From Adiantum capillus-veneris (taxonomy: Eukaryota > Streptophyta > Polypodiopsida > Polypodiales > Pteridaceae): DNA of 64,000 nt. How positions within the stretch are numbered: the first letter of the stretch is position 1; each line of letters begins with the position of its first letter. The DNA is taken from NCBI GenBank assembly GCA_014529385.2, contig CM043964.1, forward strand, positions 139,490,029 to 139,554,028, read 5' to 3'. Shown here in pieces: positions 1 to 11,448 of the stretch. The notes beneath the pieces were generated by a model, which was not told the DNA's origin, did not search any database, and saw nothing but the letters and a program-made list of their open reading frames with translations. The position numbers and the translations under genes are program-made.

Positions 1-1735
1 TTAATTAAACAACTTGAATAGAAATTGGGACCTACCTCTTCCATTTCTTCGTCAATAGCCCGTGAGATGGCCGGTATTTGCTCATCCATGGGAGCCTTTC
101 CTTTTCCGTTGACATTGCTTGTTCCCGCCTCGCGGTCGTGGGCTCCACCGAAGCGAGTTCTCTTAACCGGGGCCATTTTTCTCACTACTTAAATGATAGA
201 CTTGAAAAAAAAAGAGCTAAGGTCCGAGAGTAACATGACAACCAATCGGCACATTAGATTTATTAAAGACTCCTCCTTATGCACGAGGTTAGATTTTTCC
301 CTTTTTGCCCTAGCAATTTTAAGGGTAATTCTGTATCCACCCTATGGGAAACGACTCTAAGGTTAATTACTTGGCTTAGATGATTAAGAAATTCAGAGTT
401 TTTCTAATTGATTCACGAAAGATATGAAGTAAGCAAGCTCATTCATTTTCCTAGAGCAATATGAAGGTGTAGAGTGACCGCAGGCATGTGTGATGGAAAC
501 ACCTTCTTCTTATTGGACTAATGACGGATTAATTTTCAGCCTTAATCACATCTAAATGTGGGAGAAGATTAAGTATAATTTAATTACAACTCTATTGAGT
601 AGTGAAAGATTGAATTCTGACAAATCTACACTATTACTAGCTGACAATTTATTGACTATACCGCCTAGAGAGAGAATCTTTCCTAACCATGCATCAATCC
701 TTGATTAAGGATGATGAATGGTTGAATAAATTAACTAAATGAATGATAATTATGTAATGAAGTATAGCTATGAAAACTTAGAGAGCAGCTATAGAGAACT
801 ATAGCTAAAAGTAGGCATAGTAGACAAGAATTATGAGTGGGTAATGATGAGATTAAGAAGAGCAGTAATTAAACCATAATTACCATGATTATGGGCTGAG
901 AATCCTCTTAAATTTCTGATGCAATGAATCCTCAAGATGGGAATTTCGGCAGCACCTCCCTCCTTGCTTCTCCTTCAAAAGCTGTGTGTGTGCCGGCAGC
1001 ACCTTCCCAGTGTGTAGGTGTGTGAGTATGCAATGTGTGTGTGTGAGCATATATGTCTGTGTGTGTGTGTGTAGGCCTTTAAATAGGCTCCTACAGGCTG
1101 AAAATCGATTTGTGCTGCTAATTGCATCTGGATGAGCACTCAGTCCTTGCATGGCAAGTCTAGTTGCCTACCCACCAAGTGTCCAGTTGGCTCAATAAAC
1201 TGACTCTCACACTGAGTTGCAGGCTTGGCAGCTTCCCCAAGACTCCCACAAAGCAAGAGGGCGCCCCCTAGCTGCTAAAGCAGGTCTGGAGTGGGCTGGG
1301 ACCTGTTCCCACACAGCCTCGGGCCCCCGGTGCCTCCCGGACAATTTTGTGAAAAATTGGTTTTAGGCTAAAACGGGCCATACGAGTCGGATTTTGATGC
1401 CGTAAATTGCTATACTAAGCTCTAACTAAGACGTACGGGTCTGAGTACCTGCCATATTTAGCAGCCCCTGGGGTTCGAAAATGCATTTTTTTCAAATTCG
1501 GGGTACGGGTGTAGATTTTCGAGACGGTCGAGACTGGACGGGTCGGGTGACCAAAAACTTACTATTTTTGGAAAATTTTCACAAAAATTATTTTAATTCA
1601 CATTTTGAAGCTTAAAAACATTCTAAACATGATGGCACTGACAGAATCTGAAAAACGGCTAAAAATAGTAACTTATTCCATTATATTCATTTCATGGTAC
1701 AAGGGTGCTCTTGTGATCGGGTCAGAGACCTTACA
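1..1735 (-). repeat. E1 3' LTR (partial)
   Basis: This matches 7900-9632 almost base for base and ends in ...GACCTTACA, giving the CA terminus. By comparison with the complete copy, roughly 1.04 kb of this LTR lies left of the window. It contains a TG-rich microsatellite stretch near 980-1071 and a TATA-like TTTAAATA near 1078. Small open frames inside it are duplicated in the other LTR and are not treated as genes. Confidence 0.95.
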
Positions 1736-1746
1736 ACCTCCCCAAT
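1736..1746 (-). promoter_or_regulatory. E1 polypurine tract
   Basis: On the minus strand ATTGGGGAGGT lies directly against the TGTAAGGTC start of the 3' LTR. This is the expected place for the plus-strand primer of reverse transcription. Confidence 0.7.
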
Positions 1747-1766
1747 GTGAAAACTTTGAGGTGTCC

Positions 1767-2222
1767 TCATCTCAAGAATGAGTTTGGGTAATCTTTTAAG
1801 AGCGTCGATTCGTCCTCCCAAGTTGCATCTTCATCAGGGTAATCCCTCCACTTTACTAGATGCTCCGTGATAGTTCTGTTGCGTAACTTTCTTTCCCTTG
1901 TTTCAAGTACATAGTCAGGTTGGAGCTCGAGAACTCCTTGTGCTGGCATGACTATCTGATCTGAGTCCAAGAATTGATCAGGATTGGGAATATAGGGTTT
2001 GAGTAAGCTGACATGGAATACATCATGAACCTTCAAGTTTGCAGGTAACTTTAGCTTGTAGGCCTGGTCACTTACAACCTTAACGATCTCAAATGGTCCA
2101 CAATACCTTGGGCTTAGCTTCTTGTATCTGCCTAGTGATAAATTGCTTTTTCTTAGGTCGGACTCAGAGAAAAACCTTATCTTCTTCCTTGAAAGTTCTA
2201 TCTGTGCGGTTCTTATCTGCAT
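1767..2222 (-). pseudogene. pol: E1 integrase C-terminal region and chromodomain (frameshifted from integrase)
   Basis: This 151-codon stretch has the integrase C-terminal GPY/F-type module (RYCGPFEIVK, residues about 39-48) and the conserved HDVFHVSLLKPY segment. A chromodomain follows at about residues 103-146 (DYVLETRERKLRNR then HLVKWRDYPDEDATWEDE). Chromodomains at the integrase C terminus define chromoviruses and are thought to steer insertion to particular chromatin. The preceding integrase frame ends inside this region at about 2164, in a different frame, so a single-base indel near 2160-2170 separates the two. The chromodomain keeps its aromatic positions and looks undecayed apart from that break. 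Confidence 0.9.
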
Positions 2223-3093
2223 AGTGCTTCTGCCTATCTTGAGCTGCCTGAATGTCCTGGCGAATGGCTCTAGTCTGTGCTTCCATATCTTCTAACATCT
2301 TTCTAGAGGCTTCTACTCTGATGGTTGGATCTGAAAAGTTCAGTGGTGCTAAACAGTCCTGTCCATAAAGAGCTTTGAAAGGTGACATTCCAATGCTTCT
2401 GTGTTCGGAAGAGTTATAAGCATATTCTACCAAAGGTAGATATTGTAACCACTTCTTTGGTTCTTGCGAACAATAGGCTCTGAGAATGTCCTCAATGACT
2501 TGATTAACTCTTTCAGTTTGCCCATCTGTTTGTGGATGGTACGCTGTACTGAAAGCTAATTGTGACCCAATAGATTGGAAAAGAGAAGTCCAAAATTTTG
2601 ATGTAAACTTGGCATCTCTATCACTGACAATACGCTTGGGTAGACCATGTAGCCTAAAAATCTCCTTGATGAATACCCGACTAATATCTGAAGCAGTAAA
2701 GGTTGTCTTTACGGGTATTAGATGAGCCACTTTTGTGAGCATGTCAACAACCACGAAAACAGAATCATAACCTCCTGTAGAAGGTAACCCTGTAACAAAA
2801 TCCATACTGATGTATTCCCACTTCATCTGGGGTATGTCAAGAGGTTGAAGTTGCCCTGGTAATTTGATCCTTTCGGCCTTTATCCGTTGACAAGAAAGAC
2901 ATTGCCTCACATAGCGAAGTATGTCTCCTTTCATTCCAGACCAGAAATAACTCCTTCTGACGGCGTGAAGAGTTTTAGCATAGCCTGGGTGTCCGGATGT
3001 AGGGCTATCGTGTGCTTCATATAGAATGGCCTTCTTTAAAGCTGGGTCTCTGGGTACACAGAGTCTATGTCTGTAGTAAAGACATCCTCCCAT
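2164..3093 (-). pseudogene. pol: E1 integrase (zinc finger and catalytic core)
   Basis: This segment joins element DNA to the host genome. It shows the HHCC zinc finger (H28, H35, C65, C68) and the catalytic triad D98 (MDFVTGLP), D158 (VSDRDAKF) and E194 (TDGQTERVN), followed by the conserved VEYAYNSSEH stretch. All catalytic residues are present. The frame is continuous with the upstream RT/RNase H frame except for one TAA at 3100-3102, and it is broken downstream by the frameshift before the chromodomain. It would therefore be made as part of a polyprotein only if both breaks were bypassed. Confidence 0.93.
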
Positions 3094-3099
3094 AAGAGA

Positions 3100-6021
3100 T
3101 TAATCTTTAGCTTCAGGCATCTTATTCTGCTGGACTAATGAAGCCATACGCTGGTACTCTGGATCTTCGAAGGTTGCTTCTTTGATTCTATCCCAGATAG
3201 GGTTATTTGGAATAGAGATAGCTCCGAGAAACGATTTTCGGCTAAGACCATCTGCAACTGCGTTTTCCTTCCCTGGTCTATACTTTATGTCAAGGTCATA
3301 TTCCTGTAATAGCTCTATCCATCGCCGTTGTCGCATATTGAGAATGGGTTGAGTAAAAATCCACTTTAAACTCTTGTGGTCTGTAACCAACTGAAACTTG
3401 CGTCCAAGAAGATAATGTCTCCATAACTTCAGTGCATGTATAACTGCTAAAAGTTCCAGATCATGAGTGGGATAATTCTTCTCATGATCCCTCAGCTTTC
3501 GCGAAGTATACGCCACCGGTCTTCCTTCTTGAGTAAGAACTCCGCCTAGAGCAAACTTACTAGCATCTGTCGCTACTTCAAATTCTTTACTGAAGTCTGG
3601 AAGCTTTAAAATAGGAGCTGAGACCAAGAATTCTTTTAGCTTAGCAAAACTAGACTCGTGCTCGGTCTTCCAATCGATCCTCATTCCTTTCTTCAGGAGT
3701 TCCGTCAAAGGTGCAGCAATACGGGCATAATCCTTGACAAAAATCCTGTACCATCCCGTTATTCCAAGAAATCCCCTTACTTCGCTGACAGTGGATGGTT
3801 GAGGCCAGTCAACGATGTCCTTGACTTTGTCTGGGTCCACTGAAATCCCTTCAGCCGAAATGACAAATCCAAGATAGTTGACCTTTGGTGAGCAAAAAGT
3901 GCACTTGCTCTCTTTAGCGTAAAGCTGGTGTTCTCGAAGGAGATCAAGTACTTTGCGAACATGTTCCTTGTGATCTGCTTCATTCTTAGAATAGACTAGA
4001 ATGTCATCAAAGAAAACCAAGACAAAGTCATCCAGATAAGGTTTGAAAATATCCTGCATGAGTTGATTGAAGCTTGCAGGAGCATTTGTTAGACCAAAAG
4101 ACATTACTGTGAATTCGTAGTTTCCATACCTAGTGTTGAAAGCCGTCTTTGGAATATCTGATTCCTTGATCCTGATTTGGTAATATCCTGACCTTAGATC
4201 AATCTTTGTAAATATTTTGGTGCCATGGAGCTTGTCCAAGAGTTCGTCGATCCTTGGAATTGGATACTTGTTCTTGACAGTTACCTGATTCAGCCCATGG
4301 TAGTCTATGCATGGCCTTAAGGTCCCATCTTTCTTCTTCTGAAAACGAACTGGAGCACCCCAAGGAGAAGTACTAGGTCGAATGAATCCTTGCTCGATGA
4401 GTTGCCTAAGTTGTTCTTTGAGTTCGATGGCCTCCGGAAGTGACATTTTATAAGGTCTTTTTGAGATAGGTTCACACCTAGGGATAGTCTCAATCTCATG
4501 ATCTACCTCTCTGTGTGGTGGAAGATTCATAAGGTCTTTGGGGAATACGTCATCATACTCCCTCAGCCAGTCTGGTCGAAGTGAGGTATCTGATTGGTCC
4601 ACCTTATTGAGTTTAACTGCATATATTTGCTGACCCTTCCTTAGTCCCTTCAAGAGTCTGCTGGCCTTAACTAGAATAGCCCTAGGTCTCCCATTTTCCC
4701 CCTGAATTAAGGCTTCATTACCCAAGTTATCTGTAAATGTAAAGTTTCCTTGTGCACAATGGATATGGGCCTTATTTTGCTTTAACCAGTCCATCCCTAG
4801 TATCCCATCAAAGAATCCTAAGGCTAAGGTTCGAAATTGGGCAGAAGTTGGGTGTCCCCCTAAATCAAAGTCAATTTTGCCTGCAGAGTGTTGAGATACT
4901 ACCTCCTTGCCGTTTGCTAACTCGACAACTAGCTTGCTTGATGGATACTTATCTAGCTTAAGCTTTCTCATGCATCTGGGTGAAAGAAATGAAAGAGTAC
5001 TGCCACAACCTATAAGGAAGTTAACTTGTTCACCTCTGAGAGATCCTGGCGTATGAATGACTGCGTATTGCTTGCAACCATTGGGATTGTCAATTGCAGC
5101 ATGTAGGGTTGCTCTCTCCACTGCTTCATTACCCACAGTTGGTTGTACCACTGCGGCGTTTACTCTGGCGATAGCTCCACGCCCTCGCCCTCTGTTCATT
5201 CTTCCGCGTCCTCCTCTTCCATTAGCTTGGACATGCCCACGGGTATTCAGGGGTATGGCATTGGCGTTGGTTGCATGAATGTTCCTGGGGCAATTGGATC
5301 TGTAATGTCCATGTTCGTCGCAACCATAGCATCGAACATCAGGGAACTCCATGGTTGTGGTGGTAGCCACAATAGGGCGCTGGTTATAGGCTTGGTTGGC
5401 TGGTCTGTTGTCCCAAGCAGTGTTCCTTGCCCTCTTTGCCCAATGATTCCTCCTATTCTGATTAGCCTTTTGTACTTCGAGAGCTAGAGGTTTAGCCCTC
5501 AATAAGGCATCCTGTAGTGTTGACGGCCTGAGAGCCTCCAGCCGAGTGTTCAAGGGATCGATTAGTCCTTGACAGAACCTTGCCACCTGTTGTTCCAAGG
5601 TCATCTTAGGAGCATATCTCCGAAGAGTGACAAACTTTGCATAGTATTCTTCGACAATTGAATTCAGCTGCCGAAGTGAAAAGAATTCATTCATTCTCAA
5701 GGTCCTATAGGCAGGTGGTAAATAACGCCCCATTATTGCAGCTTTGATGTCTTCCCAAGATTGGGAAGATCCTTTAATGTCCAGGTCTCTGCAATGTTGC
5801 TTCCACCATATCTTGGCATCGCCAGTCAAGCGGAACATCGCAAGCATGGTCTGATTTACGGGTTGGGTTCCCGCAGCTTCAAAGTAATCGTCCATGGCTT
5901 CCATCCATACTTCCGCATCTCTCTCCACATTTGCCCCCTCGCCCTTAAAGATCGGAGGTTGGGCTTGCTTAAGGAGAAGCTTCTTCTCTTGCGCTGCCGA
6001 GTACAGAGCAACAGGCGGTAC
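3100..6021 (-). pseudogene. gag-pol: E1 gag - protease - RT - RNase H polyprotein
   Basis: The frame is open from 6021 and has no ATG at its beginning; the first usable codon considered is a GTG at 5928. Counting from there, the Gag capsid-like region is residues 1-165 and the CCHC knuckle is C200-C213 ([14 protein letters not shown]). An RG-rich stretch (237-251) follows, then the protease around 300-395, RT about 485-730 with FFDD at 639-642, and RNase H about 780-895 (VATDAS, TDHKSL). The protease active site reads LIGCGS where an Asp is expected (GGT at 5008-5010), so the protease should be dead. The frame ends at TAA 3100-3102 and resumes in the same frame as integrase. Confidence 0.93.
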
Positions 6022-6280
6022 CTACATGGGTTATACGAAATTCTTGATACCATTACTTGAATTTCAAGATAGACACGAGACTTTAATAAAATTCAAAATT
6101 CCACTTTATCAAGAGACAGAGATTCAGAGACAAAAAGCACTTTATTGATGGAAATTTATTACAATCGAAACTCCTCAAGGTTTAGAATGACTGATGTCCG
6201 CTTATTACATGGCTTTATGGATTGTGTATAACATACGCCTAGGAAATGGTATTGACATGATGCACTACTTCATTCGTGTA

Positions 6281-6754
6281 TTAGTTCTTATACACATTCT
6301 TGAGTGGATAATAAACTAAGATATCGGGCCGGAGTTCCGCTTTCAATAATCCAAAGGTTTTGACTCGGTATGCTGGAATCACATCGGTGACCTTCTCCAA
6401 GAGCCAGTCGTTGATGGTTTGGTTGGAGTTGCCCGAAACAGTCTGGTCCAATCGTGTGGGCACCAAGTAGAATATCTCTATTACTCTCAACTCTTCTCCC
6501 CAATGTATCTTCTTCAAGTCGGTAGCCAGGCATCCTAGCTTCCCAGCATTGATGTTTTAAACCCCTCCTGGAAATGTCCAATCAAGTTCCCATCCTTTGT
6601 CAATGCGAGTGCAGTGTGGCGTATAAGCCTTCAACAGTATCTCCATGACATCTCGCCTGAACTGGTAAACAGGGGATCTTCGAGCTTGCTCATAAATAAG
6701 CTCAAACACTTGGAACTTCTGATATTCGAGCACGGGATCTTCCTGCAACACCAA
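6281..6754 (-). CDS. E1 leader open frame of unknown function (one internal stop)
   Basis: Between the primer-binding site and gag there is a minus-strand frame of 158 codons, interrupted once by TAA at 6557-6559. It contains EYQKFQVFELIYEQARRSP in its first part and NDWLLEKVTDVIPAYRVKTF in its second. There is no in-frame ATG at its beginning, but a splice-acceptor-like TGTTGCAG ends at 6743. Likewise a TAG precedes the open gag frame at 6022, so a spliced leader is conceivable. I do not recognise the sequence. It could be an extra N-terminal Gag segment, a captured host exon, or chance. Its length in AT-rich DNA and position in a young element make chance less likely. Confidence 0.45.
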
Positions 6755-6839
6755 TGCAAGGAATTCGGATTAGATACCTATATAATTCAGTTCCTTTTAA
6801 ATGTTCAAACAATACGACTTTATTTTTCCAGCCTAACCT

Positions 6840-6853
6840 AGGCTGTGATACCA
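6840..6853 (-). promoter_or_regulatory. E1 primer-binding site (initiator Met tRNA-like)
   Basis: The minus strand reads TGGTATCACAGCC two bases inside the 5' LTR. It matches the plant initiator-tRNA-Met site TGGTATCAGAGC with one mismatch. Confidence 0.8.
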
Positions 6854-7526
6854 GGTGTGAGGTCCCCACCCCGTCGTATCAAACAACGGATATGATGGTA
6901 AACCTGGTGGCCACTAGATCTATAGCGGAAGCAAACAAAATGGTTCAGGGTTCAACTAGCGGACGATCTCTCATCACAAAGTGAGTCGATTTCGAGCCTA
7001 CTAGCAACGAGATCTAGCTCCACCTCGCAGGGGAAGCGTACTTAACTATCTAGCGATCCTAAGACCCACCTTCCAAGAGGAGAGAAAACCCGAGTGCCTT
7101 TTTCCCCATGTTTCAGAGGCACGTACTCTCGAGGATTCGCCGCTCTAGGGGCAATGAGTAATACTAATATCGAGTAAGCACTATGGGGACAGAGAGTTCC
7201 CGACCAATCGGGACCACCCATCTCGTAGGCATTGGCAACCCGAGCCAAGCCCCCACTTTCCACCCCCACACTCACACTTCCTCGTGTGACCTAATTACTA
7301 CCACAAAGGTTGTTCAACATAGATATTCCTTGTTTAATTCCGAATTACATGGTTCGTTAAAACAGCCCTTCAACCAGTATTGCAAACAACACCAAGACAG
7401 AATTCTAGTAAAAATTCTACTCAAACTTATTCATAAAAGTTCCAATGTTCTGGAGGTACAACATCCCCCCTCCAGCGAGAGTTCACTCCTCCTGTTGTCG
7501 CCTAGCTGCCCATACAACTAGGTATG

Positions 7527-7643
7527 TCCACCGCATAGAAAGCACGTCATGGACACTCCCACCGCATAGAAAGCAAGACATGGGTTCCCACCGCATAGAA
7601 AGCATGTCGTGGGTATCCACCGCATAAAAAGCAAGTCGTGGAT
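7527..7643. repeat. Minisatellite in E1 LTR, about 29 bp x 4
   Basis: Four tandem units each carry CCACCGCATAGAAAGCA or a close variant, followed by a GTCRTGG-type end. The units begin near 7527, 7557, 7587 and 7616. Confidence 0.85.
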
Positions 7644-8976
7644 TCAAGAGCCCTAACGAGGAACTCTGCCCCCTGTGATTAGTAGGGGGGTCAGGACTGA
7701 TTCAACATTGGAAATAAAATGAACATGTCGAGCTAAATTTTCCCTAGCAGACATTCTTTCCTCTTGCAAACAGCATACCCATCAATCATTTCTTTCCTAC
7801 TTTATACTTAAATGTACTATGCATTCAATGCCGAGGTTTCTATCGGATTTCTCCAACATGTTTGGGGATATGTTCATTCCTAACTAATCGTATGCAATGT
7901 TAATTAAACAACTTGAATAGAAATTGGGACCTACCTCTTCCATTTCTTCGTCAATAGCCCGTGAGATGGCCGGTATTTGCTCATCCATGGGAGCCTTTCC
8001 TTTTTCGTTGACATTGCTTGTTCCCGCCTCGCGGTCGTGGGCTCCACCGAAGCGAGTTCTCTTAACCGGGGCCATTTTTCTCACTACTTAAATGATAGAC
8101 TTGAAAAACAAAGAGCTAAGGTCCGAGAGTAACATGACAACCAATCGGCACATTAGATTTATTAAAGACTCCTCCTTATGTACGAGGTTAGATTTTTCCC
8201 TTTTTGCCCTAGCAATTTTAAGGGTAATTCTGTATCCACCCTATGGGAAACGACTCTAAGGTTAATTACTTGGCTTAGATGATTAAGAAATTCAGAGTTT
8301 TTCTAATTGATTCACGAAAGATATGAAGTAAGCAAGCTCATTCATTTTCCTAGAGCAATATGAAGGTGCAGAGTGACCGCAGGCATGTGTGATGGAAACA
8401 CCTTCTTCTTATTGGACTAATGACGGATTAATTTTCAGCCTTAATCACATCTAAATGTGGGAGAAGATTAAGTATAATTTAATTACAACTCTATTGAGTA
8501 GTGAAAGATTGAATTCTGACAAATCTACACTATTACTAGCTGACAATTTATTGACTATACCGCCTAGAGAGAGAATCTTTCCTAACCATGCATCAATCCT
8601 TGATTAAGGATGATGAATGGTTGAATAAATTAACTAAATGAATGATAATTATGTAATGAAGTATAGCTATGAAAACTTAGAGAGCAGCTATAGAGAACTA
8701 TAGCTAAAAGTAGGCATAGTAGACAAGAATTATGAGTGGGTAATGATGAGATTAAGAAGAGCAGTAATTAAACCATAATTACCATGATTATGGGCTGAGA
8801 ATCCTCTTAAATTTCTGATGCAATGAATCCTCAAGATGGGAATTTCGGCAGCACCTCCCTCCTTGCTTCTCCTTCAAAAGCTGTGTGTGTGCCGGCAGCA
8901 CCTTCCCAGTGTGTAGGTGTGTGAGTATGCAATGTGTGTGTGTGAGCATATATGTCTGTGTGTGTGTGTGTAGGCC

Positions 8977-8984
8977 TTTAAATA
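8977..8984 (-). promoter_or_regulatory. TATA-like site in E1 5' LTR
   Basis: TATTTAAA on the minus strand lies within an otherwise GC-rich or TG-rich stretch and is conserved in the other LTR. It could be the core promoter of E1. The call rests on the motif alone. Confidence 0.3.
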
Positions 8985-9632
8985 GGCTCCTACAGGCTGA
9001 AAATCGATTTGTGCTGCTAATTGCATCTGGATGAGCACTCAGTCCTTGCATGGCAAGTCTAGTTGCCTACCCACCAAGTGTCCAGTTGGCTCAATAAACT
9101 GACTCTCACACTGAGTTGCAGGCTTGGCAGCTTCCCCAAGACTCCCACAAAGCAAGAGGGCGCCCCCTAGCTGCTAAAGCAGGTCTGGAGTGGGCTGGGA
9201 CCTGTTCCCACACAGCCTCGGGCCCCCGGTGCCTCCCGGACAATTTTGTGAAAAATTGGTTTTAGGCTAAAACGGGCCATACGAGTCGGATTTTGATGCC
9301 GTAAATTGCTATACTAAGCTCTAACTAAGACGTACGGGTCTGAGTACCTGCCATATTTAGCAGCCCCTGGGGTTCGAAAATGCATTTTTTTCAAATTCGG
9401 GGTACGGGTGTAGATTTTCGAGACGGTCGAGACTGGACGGGTCGGGTGACCAAAAACTTACTATTTTTGGAAATTTTTCACAAAAATTATTTTAATTCAC
9501 ATTTTGAAGCTTAAAAACATTCTAAACATGATGGCACTGACAGAATTTGAAAAACGGCTAAAAATAGTAACTTATTCCATTATATTCATTTCATGGTACA
9601 AGGGTGCTCTTGTGATCGGGTCAGAGACTACA

Positions 9633-11448
9633 CACAGCATGGCTATATACTGCTATATGATCATGTAACTTGGGATTTTTCAAAGCCGCTGCAGGGTATT
9701 AACGTCTGCAAACATTACCTAGTCTCGGCATAACTGGTTTTTTTCAAAAAAATGGGGTTATTCTTGGCCTTTGTAGCATCTGAGGTGCTAGGTACTTTGT
9801 AATACTGTGCGTACTCACATCGTGAGTAAAGGGTCATCATTTATACTTGGCAGTAAAGCTGGGTATAACCCACCGATTTGGGTTTGCTAATGGTTTATGA
9901 AATGGTTCTTTGTTCACTTTTTTGGAAGGTAAGTATATGGCAGTTTTGGCTTAACATTTATATGGAAAGAAATCGAGCAAGAGCTCCGAAAGGGTTGTAC
10001 CTCGGATAAGGATGGATTCCTACTAATGATTCAGTCGTTGGTATTAATGGATGGTTTTACCAAGTCGTTGTTGTCTACCGCTTTTGTGACTTGGTAAAAC
10101 CTTTCGTATGGAGGGAGTGTTAAACTGTTGTACCACAGTTTTTGGATCCATGTACTAGTTTATGTTTCTTTTATGGGAAGGAATATGATTTGTTACATTC
10201 TATGAAGGACCTGATCATTATGATTTGGATTGTTTGCGACAATGCTTTACAGCATTTGCATTCATAGTTTGTCCTTGTTTTTTGAACGGGCTAGGCCTCT
10301 ACCACTTGGCTAGCTATAAGTAATAGATTGCATTGGAATCCATTTGTAACATAAAAACAGCATCAGTTCTATACTTAGAAGAAAATATCTATGCTTGTTT
10401 ATTGATAAAAACGCACTAATATGACAGATAAATAACTTATGAAGTTTGTTTTCTTAGGGGAATATACCACTCGGATTAGAATGGGAAATCTGTCACTTAG
10501 ATTAGAAGTGATAATTAAACTTATAAACAAAAAGGTTTTACTGTGGACCTAGCTTGTTAAAGGTAAAAAGGTTTTGTAAGATGGACATGGATAGCAACTG
10601 GTATGGTCCATTGATACCTATAAAACACATCTAGGGCTAACTGAATTTTTTGTCTTGTTTGGATGGATGCAGGTAAGGACTCTATCTTATCTTGGAAGGT
10701 TTTTTTACTTTGGCAAGCTACCCTAGACTGGATGGAACACTCACTAATGACTTGGGAAGTTATTTTACTTCCTGCATACTGAAAGGGGATCTCTTTCTTG
10801 CAAACATTGTACTTAAATGATTCTAATACGGAGTTGTTTTTGTACATATCTATTCCTTGTTCCATTGCCAGTTGTCTTTTGAATGTAAAAATTCAATTAT
10901 GTCTTATTATCTAAGATTTAACAGCCACACACACATCCTATACATAAGTTTTTTCTTTCCAAGAGAAACTGGGATGTTGGCTTTGGAAATTCTCTTTGAA
11001 ATTGAGTTCTTAGTTGGACCAACGGTCTATCATCCCTTGACCGGTTGACTAGTGTTAGTGGTCCTTTTTAGACTCTTTTTTTGGTTCCCTGCTCACGACT
11101 ACTATAGTATTTGACTTTGCTGGTTGAAGGTTTGCAGGCCCAAAAATATTACAATTACTATTTCTACCTCTATTTATGTTTGCACTATTCCCTTTTTAGG
11201 ACTGCTTACCCTATAGAAAGATAGCTCGCATGAGCACTAATCACAACCCTGAGAATCATGCAAAGATTGCTTTACCTTAAGGACCGTAAACCAAAGAATT
11301 CCTTGGCAGTTAGAACTAGACCCTTCCTCTCTAGGAAGGACAAAGATTGTATTACCTTCTATGGCAAGTATAAGTGAACCTTACCTCACTGTTTTTGCAG
11401 ACTCTTGCTCTCTCACAAGGATTGGAACTGACCTCGGAGCCCCTCTCA
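9633..11448. other. Non-repetitive region, no gene recognised
   Basis: This is AT-rich sequence with no repeat shared with the rest of the window and no long open frame. A splice-acceptor-like TGTTTTTGCAG ends at 11400, directly before the open frame that follows, so upstream exons or a 5' untranslated region may be here. I cannot define them. Confidence 0.5.

Larger units (their letters stand above)
1..9632 (-). mobile_element. E1: Ty3/gypsy chromovirus, minus strand, left LTR truncated by window edge
   Basis: The sequence from base 1 recurs from base 7900, giving a direct repeat of about 1.73 kb on either side of a gag-pol region read on the minus strand. The order on the minus strand is 5' LTR, primer-binding site, a leader frame, gag, protease, RT, RNase H, integrase, chromodomain, polypurine tract and 3' LTR, which is the chromovirus order. 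By eye the two LTR copies differ at about six sites plus a 2-base gap at the outer end, so insertion looks recent. The coding part nevertheless carries a stop, a frameshift and a lost protease aspartate. The outer right end is at 9632; the flanking CACAG could be a target duplication, but its partner lies outside the window. Confidence 0.95.
6856..9632 (-). repeat. E1 5' LTR (complete, 2777 bp)
   Basis: On the plus strand it runs from TGTGAGGTC to GACTACA. The other copy ends GACCTTACA, so this one has lost two bases. The ends form the inverted repeat TGTRAGGTC/GACCTTACA. At 2.8 kb it is long for a chromovirus LTR. It includes a four-copy minisatellite, TG-rich tracts near 8881-8970 and a TATA-like site. 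The right three-fifths align with the partial LTR at the window start. Confidence 0.93.

Noticed and set aside
889-1152. 87-codon frame, identical copy at 8788-9051
   Set aside because: It lies in the E1 LTRs and is His/Thr-rich from TG/CA runs. Duplication simply reflects the LTR pair.
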